Shown: positions 17,795 through 25,333 of the stretch, one piece after another
Position numbering within the stretch: the first letter of the stretch is position 1
Layout of the letters: every line of letters begins with the position of its first letter
Origin: Alloboseaceae bacterium BT-24-1
GTDB lineage: Bacteria; Pseudomonadota; Alphaproteobacteria; Rhizobiales; Beijerinckiaceae
Direction of reading: 5' to 3'
Assembly (NCBI GenBank): GCA_025846845.1
Contig: JAOYTL010000007.1
Span: 62,001 to 126,000 of the forward strand
Length of the DNA stretch: 64,000 nucleotides
Notes under the pieces: model-generated
Told to the model about the DNA's origin: nothing
What the model saw: only the letters and a program-made list of their open reading frames with translations
Databases searched by the model: none
Translations under genes and position numbers: made by a program

Positions 17795-17947
17795 CTACTT
17801 CTCCTTGATCGACAGGCCGTTCTTGCCGACCGAGATCTCGACGCCCTCGGGCTGCTTCTTCTCCTGGTAGAGCGCGTAGCTGACGGCCCCGAGGCCGACG
17901 ACGAGCAGGCCGACCAGAAGGACAAGCGTATTGCGGGACAGCGTCAT
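17795..17947 (-). CDS. Small single-span membrane protein (50 residues)
   Basis: A 50-residue protein: MTLSRNTLVLLVGLLVVGLG begins a single hydrophobic helix (about residues 6-25), followed by a charged tail ending ISVGKNGLSIKEK. The ATG at 17947 has GGAG 8 bases upstream. The helix near the N-terminus with a short soluble tail suggests insertion in the inner membrane with the tail outside or inside, not decidable here. It follows the PAP2 phosphatase gene by 72 bases on the same strand and may be cotranscribed. I do not know a function. Confidence 0.75.
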   Translation of the reverse strand: MTLSRNTLVLLVGLLVVGLGAVSYALYQEKKQPEGVEISVGKNGLSIKEK

Positions 17948-18019
17948 CAAGAGCTCCGTTGCAGGCGCCAGAACGGCGCGCCCATCAACGCTGGCGGAGC
18001 CGTCCGGTTCCAGCCCGCC

Positions 18020-18727
18020 TCATATTGCAGGCTCGCCGCGTGCCGTGGTGGCCTGCACCATCTCCGCCTCCGTCCGGGCCGCGAAACGTCCGATCAGGAA
18101 GAGGGCAAGACCGGACCAGGCGACGCCCAGGCACCAGCCGCCGAGCACATCGCTCGGCCAGTGCACGCCGAGATAAATCCGACTCACCCCGATCGCGATC
18201 ATCAGGGCCCAGGCGATCCAGAGGCAGAGCCGGGCAATGTCGGCGCGGCGCGAGGCGATGCCGACGAAACCAGCGATGCCGAGCAGCACCACCGCCGAGA
18301 GGAAGGCATGACCGCTCGGGAAACTCGCGGTGAAGGTCAGCGCCGCATGTTCGACGATGCCCGGTCGCTCGCGGCCGAAGGCGAGCTTGAGCAACGTGCT
18401 CGTCCCCGTCGCCGCCAGGACATTGACCACCAGGCCGATCGCCAGCGGTCGATGGCCGCAAAGTCTGAGCGTCAGCGCTGCGATCACCGTCGCGATCCCC
18501 AACCCGACGAAGCTGCCGAGCGCGGTCAGGTCGCGCATCATCTCGCGGAACCACGCCGGGCCGATCGGCACGGAGGGGTTGGCCGGGTCGCGGAACAGCA
18601 TGACCAACGCGCTGTCGACAGCAGAACTGCCGTCGGAGACGACGTAGAAGGCCAGGCCCAGAAAGGCGAAGGTAGCCGCGACAGGCAGGAGGAAGCGCGG
18701 CTGGAGGAGGAACATCGAACGCCTCAT
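18020..18727 (-). CDS. PAP2-family lipid phosphatase
   Basis: A 235-residue inner-membrane phosphatase with about six helices. The three PAP2 motifs are present: KLAFGRERP, then PSGH, then SRIYLGVHWPSDVLGG, which together hold the Lys/Arg, two His and Asp of the active site on the periplasmic side. Such enzymes dephosphorylate phosphatidate, phosphatidylglycerophosphate or undecaprenyl diphosphate. Its ATG at 18727 overlaps the stop of the lipid-kinase gene by ATGA, so a kinase and a phosphatase acting on related lipids are coupled. The particular substrate cannot be told from the sequence. Confidence 0.88.
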   Translation of the reverse strand: MRRSMFLLQPRFLLPVAATFAFLGLAFYVVSDGSSAVDSALVMLFRDPANPSVPIGPAWFREMMRDLTALGSFVGLGIATVIAALTLRLCGHRPLAIGLVVNVLAATGTSTLLKLAFGRERPGIVEHAALTFTASFPSGHAFLSAVVLLGIAGFVGIASRRADIARLCLWIAWALMIAIGVSRIYLGVHWPSDVLGGWCLGVAWSGLALFLIGRFAARTEAEMVQATTARGEPAI

Positions 18728-19707
18728 GAAGGGAACTGGTACTCGGCCGGGTAGGACGGAAGCTCGGCCGGCCGGGCAGCGATCACCTGCAACGCACCCG
18801 GCAGCAGGCGATAGGCGAACGGGCTGGCGCGGCGCTCGACCTCGCCGTCGAAGGTGACATGGCCGCGGCGCTTGTCGCGGCGGGTCAGGGTGACGGCGGT
18901 GCCAGTCAGCGAGATCAGGTGCCGGGAGTTGCGCCAGCCACCGGTCAGCATCGAGAACGCTGCTTTGGCGCGCGACAGCGGGCCTCCGGTATCGAGGATA
19001 TGGATCTCGAACTCGCCACCGTCGAGGCGGTTGCGACGCCATTCGGCGCCGTCGAACTGGTTGACGGTGACCAGGACCGCATCGGCCTCGACCAGACGAC
19101 GCTCGCCGGCGATCTCCATCTCGATACGGATCGGGCGCGTGAACAGGATCGAGCGCGTCGCGGCGAAAAGAAAGGCAATGAGACGGCTGAACGGGAACTG
19201 GCGCCGCGCATATTCGCGCTGGCGCGCCATCAGGCTGAAGAAACCCATGCCCGAGATCGAATGGAACAGGTGGCCGTCGACGCTGCCGAGATCCATCGAC
19301 ACCGGCTCGCCCTGGCAAAGCGCAGCGATCTGCTGCTCCACCGTGCCGATGAGGCCGAGATCGCGGCCGAGCACGTTGACGGTGCCGAGCGGCAGAACGC
19401 CCACCGGCCGCTTGCAGCCGACGAGAACAGGCAGGGCGCCATTGATGGTGCCGTCACCGCCGGCGATGACGGGGATCGTGGCTTCGTCGGCAACCGCAGT
19501 CCGCAGGCGCTCCAGCAATTGGCGCGGCGGCACCAGCTCGACTTCGGCGCGGCAACCGGCAGCCTCGAACGCCGCTTCGATGCGCTGCGCAAAGGTGTCG
19601 GCTCCAGCCTCCAGAACCGTGCCGGCGCGCGCGTTTGCGATGACGCGGAAGCAGCGCGCTCGCGCCTGCGTTTCGAGCTCGGGTGACGGATCCGACAGTT
19701 TCGCCAT
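18724..19707 (-). CDS. Diacylglycerol/sphingolipid kinase-family protein
   Basis: A 327-residue soluble or membrane-associated kinase of the DAGK catalytic family (YegS/BmrU-like). The nucleotide-binding loop GGDGTIN lies near residue 90, followed by GVLPLGTVNVLGRDLG, the second conserved motif (normally PxGTxN). The C-terminal half is the beta-rich lipid-binding domain. The ATG at 19707 follows the transglutaminase stop by one base. In-frame codons further upstream would intrude into the transglutaminase gene. It is the middle gene of a three-gene operon with a PAP2 phosphatase, which fits membrane-lipid phosphorylation/dephosphorylation; the lipid is unknown. Confidence 0.88.
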   Translation of the reverse strand: MAKLSDPSPELETQARARCFRVIANARAGTVLEAGADTFAQRIEAAFEAAGCRAEVELVPPRQLLERLRTAVADEATIPVIAGGDGTINGALPVLVGCKRPVGVLPLGTVNVLGRDLGLIGTVEQQIAALCQGEPVSMDLGSVDGHLFHSISGMGFFSLMARQREYARRQFPFSRLIAFLFAATRSILFTRPIRIEMEIAGERRLVEADAVLVTVNQFDGAEWRRNRLDGGEFEIHILDTGGPLSRAKAAFSMLTGGWRNSRHLISLTGTAVTLTRRDKRRGHVTFDGEVERRASPFAYRLLPGALQVIAARPAELPSYPAEYQFPS

Positions 19708-19708
19708 C

Positions 19709-20605
19709 TCAGGCGGCGATATGGGCGTCTCTCTTGGCGGGAACAAGGCGGGTCGCCGCCGGCGCAAGCCGCAGCGGCTCATCCTCGACCTCTTCAGTGA
19801 TTACCTCGAAGCGCCGCAGCCAGTGCGGACCGAAGGAGGTCAGCATCGGCACGTCGGTCGCGTCACGACCGCGAGCCAGGACGATGCGGCCGATGCGGCG
19901 CTGGTTATGACGGGCGTCGAAGGTATGCCAGCGCCCGCCGAGCCAGACCTCGAACCAGGCATTGAAGTCCATCGGCGCAGGATTGGGCACGACGCCGATA
20001 TCGCCGAGATAGCCGTTGCAATACCGCGCCGGGATGTTGAGGCAGCGGCAAAGCGCGATGGCGAGGTGGGCGAAGTCCCGGCAGACGCCGATACGCTCGT
20101 CGAAGGCCTCGGCCGCAGTCCGGGTGTTGCGCGCAAAAGCGTAGCCGAAGCTGACATGGTTATGGACGAACTCGGTCACCGCCTGAACGCGGGCCCAGCC
20201 CGGCTCGACCTGGCCGAACAGGCTCCAGGCGGTGTCGGCCAGCCGATCGGTCTCGCAATAGCGGCTGCCGAGCAGATAGGGCAGGACCGCATCGGGCAGT
20301 TCGGCCGGCGCACCCCCGGAGGCGGTCGGGTCAGCGGGATCGGGCTCGCCGCTATCGTGGATGAGGCCTTCGCATGCGAGCACGACACCGCCCGCCGGCG
20401 CGGTGAAACGGCGACAGATGTTGCCGAACGGATCGAGATGCTGGCTGATCGCGATCGGCTCAAGTTGAGCCATAACGGACGCAACGCGCATCTCGTCCGG
20501 ACGGATCAGATCGTGCCGGCGCGAGGGGTGGACATCGAGAAGCGTGAGCAGGGCAGTCGGCTGCTCGCAGACGACCTCGATCCGGTAGCCATAACGAATG
20601 TGCAT
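19709..20605 (-). CDS. Transglutaminase-family protein with Asn at the usual His position
   Basis: A 298-residue protein of the transglutaminase-like family. The nucleophile Cys175 is in RIGVCRDFAH and the Asp230 in HTFDARHN, but the expected His of an HAW motif is Asn215 (DFNAW). Related proteins with DFxAWFE exist in alphaproteobacteria, so this may be a subfamily trait rather than a lesion; catalysis by the classical triad would still be affected. The N-terminal 60 residues form the usual beta domain (MHIRYGYRIE). The ATG at 20605 has GAGGT 5 bases upstream. It leads the kinase and PAP2 genes with a one-base gap. No signal peptide is visible. Confidence 0.87.
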   Translation of the reverse strand: MHIRYGYRIEVVCEQPTALLTLLDVHPSRRHDLIRPDEMRVASVMAQLEPIAISQHLDPFGNICRRFTAPAGGVVLACEGLIHDSGEPDPADPTASGGAPAELPDAVLPYLLGSRYCETDRLADTAWSLFGQVEPGWARVQAVTEFVHNHVSFGYAFARNTRTAAEAFDERIGVCRDFAHLAIALCRCLNIPARYCNGYLGDIGVVPNPAPMDFNAWFEVWLGGRWHTFDARHNQRRIGRIVLARGRDATDVPMLTSFGPHWLRRFEVITEEVEDEPLRLAPAATRLVPAKRDAHIAA

Positions 20606-20712
20606 GGTGACCTCGATGATGCACGAAGGGAGTTGCCCACCGTGGTGGGAGCGGTGCCCAGCCGGCACTCAATGACGCGCAGCTCCTGCCGAGGTTCCCC
20701 GTGATGCAGCCC

Positions 20713-20743
20713 AAAAAAAGGTGCGGGCCTTTCGGCCCGCACC
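20713..20743 (-). terminator. Strong rho-independent terminator after the PRC-barrel gene
   Basis: GGTGCGGGCC at 20720-20729 pairs perfectly with GGCCCGCACC at 20734-20743 around a TTTC loop. On the minus strand the 10-base stem is followed by seven T (complement of 20713-20719). It separates the PRC-barrel gene from the transglutaminase-kinase-PAP2 operon, which must therefore have its own promoter between about 20606 and 20712. Confidence 0.93.
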
Positions 20744-20827
20744 ACGCAATCACGACGATCCGGCTGGGGGGATAGCGACCGCCGCGAGTTGCGCCTTGGT
20801 GTGGAACGCAGGCCCTGCGGCGCGCTC

Positions 20828-21211
20828 TCACATCATCCAGTACGGCATCGTGCCGTAGTAGTCGTGGACCCGCTTGCCGTACTCCTTGTCGTGCCAGTCG
20901 GGCTCGCCATCGGCGCCGTACATCGGGGCGGCTTCGAGCTTCTCGCGGGTCAGGGGGACGACATAGCCGCCCTTCTCGACGTCGTAATCGAGCATGCTCC
21001 ACGGGATCGGATGGTACTTCTCGCCGAGGCCGAGGAACCCGCCGAAGGACATGATGGCGTAGGCGACCTTGCCCGTCGCCTTGTCGAGCATGACGTCATA
21101 GATCGAGCCGAGATGCTCGCTGGCGGTGTTGTAGACCTCGGTACCGGCAACGCGAGCGCCGGCGATCAGCGGGTTGGCGGCGTGAGAGGCTGCGGTCATC
21201 GTAGCGCTCAT
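20828..21211 (-). CDS. PRC-barrel domain protein
   Basis: A 127-residue soluble protein with one PRC-barrel domain (about residues 15-90; ASEHLGSIYDVMLDKATGKVAYAIMSFGG is the core strand pattern, in which a conserved segment is GSIYDVMLD). PRC-barrel proteins of this type are common in alphaproteobacterial stress regulons; their ligand is usually unknown. The ATG at 21211 has GGAGG 5 bases upstream. A site matching the EcfG general-stress consensus lies upstream on the same strand (21266-21290), placing transcription start about 45 bases before the ATG. The gene has its own strong terminator, so it is a single-gene unit. Confidence 0.86.
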   Translation of the reverse strand: MSATMTAASHAANPLIAGARVAGTEVYNTASEHLGSIYDVMLDKATGKVAYAIMSFGGFLGLGEKYHPIPWSMLDYDVEKGGYVVPLTREKLEAAPMYGADGEPDWHDKEYGKRVHDYYGTMPYWMM

Positions 21212-21265
21212 CGGTCCCTCCATGAATAGCTTATTGGGCCGACCTTCGAGCCGGCTCGTTCCATC

Positions 21266-21290
21266 AACCCGATGGGAGCGGCCGGGTTCC
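21266..21290 (-). promoter_or_regulatory. EcfG-like promoter for the PRC-barrel gene
   Basis: On the minus strand GGAAC (complement of 21286-21290) is followed after 17 bases by GTT (complement of 21266-21268). This fits the GGAAC-N16/17-(C)GTT consensus of the alphaproteobacterial general-stress sigma factor EcfG. The base before GTT is G where C is preferred. It lies about 55 bases upstream of the PRC-barrel start. Confidence 0.55.
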
Positions 21291-21379
21291 CAATGCGCAG
21301 GACAAAAAGATCGTGCCGTCCGGAAGGCTCACGAGGGCAGCCCCGCGAGCGTCGATCATGGGCGCGGTGGCCTGCGGGC

Positions 21380-21404
21380 GGAACAAATGCCGGCTAACAC
21401 GGTT
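21380..21404 (+). promoter_or_regulatory. EcfG-like promoter for the glycine-zipper lipoprotein gene
   Basis: GGAAC at 21380-21384 and GTT at 21402-21404 are separated by 17 bases, the same arrangement as the opposite-strand site upstream of the PRC-barrel gene. The start codon at 21568 is about 160 bases downstream, which is long for a leader, so a second promoter nearer the gene is possible. Confidence 0.45.
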
Positions 21405-21567
21405 TGAAGGGTCGATCGAGCGTGCAGCTTCAGCCGACACGCTTCAGGCGGCAAGCGATCACCAACGAGGCGCTGCCGCACGACCTGCCGAGGGCTCTTT
21501 GCAAGCTCGTTCTTGCATGTCGCGTCGCGACGCCGTCGGCCCTCGCCATAAAGGGAAGGAACGTCCG

Positions 21568-21834
21568 ATGATGAAGAAATTTCTATTGGTGACCGCAGCG
21601 GTAGCCGCACTCGGCGCCTGTACGCCCCGCGAAGAAAGAACCGCGACCGGCGCACTGATCGGCGCTGGAGCGGGCGCCCTCATCGGCGGCGCCGCGACAG
21701 GTCGCGCCGGTGGCGCTCTGGCGGGCGCTGCGATTGGCGGTGCTGGCGGCGCGATCATCGGCAATGCGACCTCGCCGGACCAGATCTGCTACGGTCGTGA
21801 CGAATGGGGCCGGCGCGTCCGGTACGCTTGCTGA
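21568..21834 (+). CDS. Small glycine-zipper lipoprotein
   Basis: An 88-residue envelope protein. A lipoprotein signal peptide ends in the lipobox LGAC with the lipidated Cys18. The mature part carries repeated GxxxG-type glycine-zipper segments (ALIGAGAGALIGGAATGR and AGAAIGGAGGAIIG) that form short membrane-associated hairpins, then a polar C-terminus with two Cys. Proteins of this kind resemble the 17-kDa surface-antigen/OsmB group and are often stress-induced. The ATG at 21568, directly before a second ATG, has GGAAGGAA upstream. It stands alone and converges on hutC with a bidirectional hairpin between. Confidence 0.83.
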   Translation: MMKKFLLVTAAVAALGACTPREERTATGALIGAGAGALIGGAATGRAGGALAGAAIGGAGGAIIGNATSPDQICYGRDEWGRRVRYAC

Positions 21835-21850
21835 TAGGCAGCATATCGCG

Positions 21851-21873
21851 AATGGCGGGAACCACCCGCCATT
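21851..21873. terminator. Bidirectional hairpin between lipoprotein gene and hutC
   Basis: AATGGCGGG at 21851-21859 pairs with CCCGCCATT at 21865-21873 around a 5-base loop. It sits between two convergent genes, 17 bases after the lipoprotein stop and 5 bases after the hutC stop, so it can end both transcripts. Neither side has a long U-tract. Confidence 0.65.
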
Positions 21874-21877
21874 TGCC

Positions 21878-22627
21878 TCAAACCGCCCCGTAGGGCCCGA
21901 AACGGCCGACGAAGCGGTGGCGCCCGCCGGGATAGAGCAACCGCACGGCGGTGATCGGCTCGGCGTGATTCCAGGTCCGGCGCTCGACCAGCAGGCAGGG
22001 CTCGCCGGCCTCGATCTTCAGCAGCTCGGCTTCCTGTGGCTCGGCCGCGACCGCGCTGATCGCGTGCTCCGCCTGCGACCACAGAGAGTTCTGGAGGAGC
22101 CAATCGCCCGGCGGCGTCTCGGCGAAGCTCTCCTCCGCGGCCTGTGGGATAGTCCCGAGATGGATCACCCGGTCCTCCAGCACATGCGGCGCGCGGCCCG
22201 CGAAATGCAGCAGGGTCAGGTGCGCGATCTCGGCGGAGCGGCCGAGATCGAAACGTGCGGCGATCTCGCGCTGCGCCTTGCCGTCGCGCCGTTGCAGGAT
22301 GCGATAGCTGTAGTCCTGACCGAGCTCGCGCACCTCCTGCGGGATCGAGAGGATGTCGAGCATGGCGTGGCTTGCCGGCGGGCTCGCGACGATCGTGCCC
22401 GAGCGGCGGCGGCGCGTGATCAGCCCCTCGCGGGCAAGCTGCGCCAACGCGCGGTGCACGGTCATGCGCGAGGCGCCGAGACGCTCCATCAGCGCATGCT
22501 CGGGCGGCACCGACGTTCCCGGTGGCCAGGTTCCGGCCAGGATCAGATCGCGGATGGCGCGACGGATCTGGTCATAGAGCGGACCTGATCCATCCAGCGT
22601 CACGGCATCGATCTGAGTGGCTGACAT
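21878..22627 (-). CDS. hutC: HutC-type GntR-family repressor of histidine utilisation
   Basis: A 249-residue transcription factor. The N-terminal winged helix (about residues 12-80, with SVPPEHALMERLGASRMTVHRAL) is GntR-type; the C-terminal part (about 95-245) is a UTRA ligand-binding domain, the architecture of HutC. Known HutC proteins repress hut genes and are released by urocanate. It is encoded 13 bases after hutF on the same strand, so it is probably autoregulated through the palindromes at 24025-24066. A GGGAGCC ribosome-binding site precedes the ATG at 22627. The third similar palindrome near 32980 may be an additional target. Confidence 0.92.
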   Translation of the reverse strand: MSATQIDAVTLDGSGPLYDQIRRAIRDLILAGTWPPGTSVPPEHALMERLGASRMTVHRALAQLAREGLITRRRRSGTIVASPPASHAMLDILSIPQEVRELGQDYSYRILQRRDGKAQREIAARFDLGRSAEIAHLTLLHFAGRAPHVLEDRVIHLGTIPQAAEESFAETPPGDWLLQNSLWSQAEHAISAVAAEPQEAELLKIEAGEPCLLVERRTWNHAEPITAVRLLYPGGRHRFVGRFGPYGAV

Positions 22628-22640
22628 GGCTCCCTTGTCT

Positions 22641-24008
22641 TCAGGCGAGGAGATTGCGGATCACCTGGCCATAGCGCGCAGCGATGCGGGCGCGGTCAAT
22701 GTGCCGGCCGGCGCTGACCACAGGCTTTCCACCGACGATCACCTCCGCGACCGGCAAAGCGGGAGCGGCGAAGATCGCGCTGTCGAGCGCGAAGTCGCCG
22801 CCCTTGCCGACGATGGCGGGATGCTCGGCATCGAGCGTGACGAGATCGGCGCGGTGGCCGACAGCGATCGCGCCGATGCTGCGACCGCAGGCCTGCGCGC
22901 CGCCGGCGCAGGCGTCCTGCCAGAGCCTGAGGCCGGCCGAGACGCCTGCTTCGGCCCAGAGTGCGCGCCGCCGGTCACGCAGGCGCTGCGAATATTCGAG
23001 CAGGCGGAGTTCGCCGCCGGCGCCGATCTCGACATTGGAATCGCTGCCGACGCCGATGCGTCCGCCCCTCTCGCGGTAGCGCACGCCATCGAAGATGCCG
23101 TCGCCGAGATTGGCCTCGGTGATCGGGCAGAGGCCCGCGACCGCACCGGAGAGCGCCATCGCATCACGCTCGGCATCGCTCAGATGCGTCGCATGGATCA
23201 GGCACCAGCGCGCGTCGACCGCGACGTTCTGCATCAGTAGCTCGACCGGACGGCGGCCGGTGATGGCGAGGCTGTCCTCGACCTCGCGGGTCTGCTCGGC
23301 GACATGAATGTGCAGCGGTACGCCTTGGCGCAGCTGCGCGAGCCAGCCGAGGTCGTCGAGCGCCACCGCCCGCAGCGAATGCGGAGCGAGGCCGACGCGG
23401 GCGTCCGGCAGGCTTGCGACCGCTCTCTCGCTGCACTCGATCAGGCGCGCATAGGCATCGCGGTCGTTGAGGAAGCGGCGCTGGCCGGGCGCGGCCGGCG
23501 CGCTGCCGAAATTGCCATAGCGATAGAGCACCGGCAACAAGGTCAGGCCGATGCCGGTTTCTTCGGAAGCCGCTGCGATCGCCGCGGCCATCGCGGCGAT
23601 GTCGCCATAGGCGGCGCCATCCTTGTCGTGATGGAGATAGTGGAATTCTGCGAGCGCGGTGAAGCCGCCTTCCAGCATCTCGACCATGGCCTGCGCCGCG
23701 ATCGCCTGGACGTCGTCGGGGTTCAAGCGGTCGAGGAAGCGATACATCACCTCGCGCCAGGTCCAGAACGAATCCTCGGAAGCGCCGCGTCGTTCGGCGA
23801 GGCCCGCCATGCCGCGCTGGAAGGTGTGGCTGTGCAGATTGGGCAGGCCGGGCAGCGCGAGCCCGGCGAGCTTCGTTGCACCCGCAGGCGCCACCTGCCC
23901 TGCCGCGACCGACATGATCGTTCCATGATCGAGCGTCAGCGTGACGTTCTCGGCGAAGCCCTCGGGCAGCAGCGCCTGAGCGAGATGCAGTGTCGTATGT
24001 CCGGTCAC
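22641..24008 (-). CDS. hutF: Formimidoylglutamate deiminase
   Basis: A 455-residue amidohydrolase that converts N-formimidoyl-glutamate to N-formyl-glutamate and ammonia, the fourth step of the five-step histidine route. Metal ligands typical of the superfamily are visible: HSH in NLHSHTFQRG, His in LHIHVAEQ, His in IHATHLS and Asp in GSDSN. I chose the GTG at 24008, which has GAGGA 7-8 bases upstream and puts the start where other HutF proteins begin; the ATG at 24032 lies inside the operator palindrome and lacks a ribosome-binding site. It heads a hutF-hutC operon that diverges from hutI, and pairs with hutG downstream on the other strand. Confidence 0.92.
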   Translation of the reverse strand: MTGHTTLHLAQALLPEGFAENVTLTLDHGTIMSVAAGQVAPAGATKLAGLALPGLPNLHSHTFQRGMAGLAERRGASEDSFWTWREVMYRFLDRLNPDDVQAIAAQAMVEMLEGGFTALAEFHYLHHDKDGAAYGDIAAMAAAIAAASEETGIGLTLLPVLYRYGNFGSAPAAPGQRRFLNDRDAYARLIECSERAVASLPDARVGLAPHSLRAVALDDLGWLAQLRQGVPLHIHVAEQTREVEDSLAITGRRPVELLMQNVAVDARWCLIHATHLSDAERDAMALSGAVAGLCPITEANLGDGIFDGVRYRERGGRIGVGSDSNVEIGAGGELRLLEYSQRLRDRRRALWAEAGVSAGLRLWQDACAGGAQACGRSIGAIAVGHRADLVTLDAEHPAIVGKGGDFALDSAIFAAPALPVAEVIVGGKPVVSAGRHIDRARIAARYGQVIRNLLA

Positions 24009-24024
24009 GCTGGCGTCCTCGTTT

Positions 24025-24066
24025 AATTGCATATGCAAATGAAGCTTGCTATTTGCATATGCAATT
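24025..24066. promoter_or_regulatory. Twin HutC-type operators in the hutF/hutI divergent promoter
   Basis: Two copies of the perfect 12-base palindrome TTGCATATGCAA lie at 24027-24038 and 24053-24064, centres 26 bases apart. The surrounding 16-base arms (24025-24040 and 24051-24066) are exact inverted repeats of each other with a 10-base spacer, so the whole site is itself a larger palindrome. For hutI, TTGCTA (24046-24051) and TAGCAT (24070-24075) with an 18-base spacer form a possible promoter with the second palindrome between the elements, a position that suits repression. The palindromes are seen directly; binding by HutC is inferred. Confidence 0.8.
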
Positions 24067-24109
24067 GTCTAGCATAGCCATAAGGCAAATGAAGTCGAGA
24101 GGAGGCGAC

Positions 24110-25333
24110 GTGGCGACGACCCCTTCCAACAGCAACCGAGTGTGGACCAACGCACGGCTCGCGACCATGGCGGCCGATGCAGGCACGCCCTATGGCGCGA
24201 TCGAGGACGGCACCGTCATTGCCCGCGACGGCCGCATCGTCTTCGCCGGCAAGCGGGCCGATGCGCCCGCCTTCGGCCAGGCCGAAGTGATCGATTGCGA
24301 GGGTCGCTGGATCACGCCGGGACTGATCGATTGCCACACCCATCTCGTCTATGGCGGCGACCGCGCCAATGAGTTCGAATTGCGCCTCAAGGGCGCGAGC
24401 TATGAAGAGATCGCCCGCGCCGGTGGCGGCATCGTTTCCAGCGTCAAGGCGACGCGCGCGGCAACTGAAGGCCAGCTCTTCGCCAGCGCCGACAAGCGCC
24501 TCGCCGCGCTGATGGCCGAGGGCGTCACCACGGTCGAGATCAAATCGGGCTACGGGCTCGATACCGACAGCGAGGTCAAGGTGCTCGCGGTCGCCCGCCG
24601 GCTCGGGCGCGAGCGTCCGGTCGGAGTGCAGACCAGCTTCCTCGGCGCCCATGCCGTGCCGGCCGAATTCAAAGGCCGTTCCGGCGACTACATCGACCTC
24701 GTCTGCGGCCCGATGCTCGATGCGATCGCGGAGCAGAAGCTCGCCGACGCCGTCGACGTGTTCTGCGAAGGCATCGCCTTCTCACCGGAGGAGACGGCCC
24801 GTGTGTTCACCGCCGCCAAGGCGAAGGGCCTGGCCGTCAAGATCCATGCCGAGCAGCTCTCCAATCTCGGCGGCGCGGCGCTCGCGGCCAGCTTCGGTGC
24901 GCTCTCGGCCGACCATCTCGAACATCTCGACGAGGCCGGCGTGATCGCCATGGCCAAGGCCGGCACCGTCGCCGTCGTCCTGCCCGGCGCCTTCTACTTC
25001 CTGCGCGAGACACAAAAGCCGCCGATCGAGCTTCTGCGCCAGCATGGCGTGCCGATCGCGCTCGCCACCGACGCCAATCCCGGCACCTCGCCGCTGACCT
25101 CGCCGCTTTTGACCATGAACATGGGCTGCACCCTGTTCCGGCTGACGCCGGAGGAGGCGCTGGCCGGCATGACCCGCAACGCCGCCCGCGCGCTCGGTCT
25201 TCAGGACGAAATCGGCACGCTGGAGGCCGGCAAGGCCTGCGATCTCGCGATCTGGGAGATCGAGCGCCCGGCCGAGCTCGCCTACCGCATCGGCTTCAAC
25301 CCGCTTCACACGCGCATCCGGAACGGACAATGA
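24110..25333 (+). CDS. hutI: Imidazolonepropionase
   Basis: A 407-residue metal-dependent amidohydrolase that opens imidazolone-propionate to N-formimidoyl-glutamate, the third step of histidine breakdown. Metal ligands are visible in DCHTHLVYGGDRANEF (His-x-His), in KIHAEQLSN and in SADHLEHLD, with the Asp in ATDANPGT. The GTG at 24110 has GAGGAGG directly upstream at good spacing and gives the usual length of about 405 residues; ATG 24091 would add six residues and has no ribosome-binding site. The stop overlaps hutH by ATGA. It is the first gene of the plus-strand hut operon. Confidence 0.94.
   Translation: MATTPSNSNRVWTNARLATMAADAGTPYGAIEDGTVIARDGRIVFAGKRADAPAFGQAEVIDCEGRWITPGLIDCHTHLVYGGDRANEFELRLKGASYEEIARAGGGIVSSVKATRAATEGQLFASADKRLAALMAEGVTTVEIKSGYGLDTDSEVKVLAVARRLGRERPVGVQTSFLGAHAVPAEFKGRSGDYIDLVCGPMLDAIAEQKLADAVDVFCEGIAFSPEETARVFTAAKAKGLAVKIHAEQLSNLGGAALAASFGALSADHLEHLDEAGVIAMAKAGTVAVVLPGAFYFLRETQKPPIELLRQHGVPIALATDANPGTSPLTSPLLTMNMGCTLFRLTPEEALAGMTRNAARALGLQDEIGTLEAGKACDLAIWEIERPAELAYRIGFNPLHTRIRNGQ

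Larger units (their letters stand above)
21212..21567. other. 356-base intergenic region with two divergent stress-type promoters
   Basis: No credible coding sequence lies here. The region separates the divergent PRC-barrel and glycine-zipper lipoprotein genes. It holds two GGAAC-N17-GTT sites, annotated separately. The lipoprotein transcript predicted from the plus-strand site would have a leader of roughly 150 bases; I see no riboswitch motif in it. Confidence 0.5.

Noticed and set aside
24009..24038. Upstream starts for hutF (ATG 24032, TTG 24038)
   Set aside because: They lie inside the operator palindrome and have no ribosome-binding site; GTG 24008 has one and aligns with other HutF starts.
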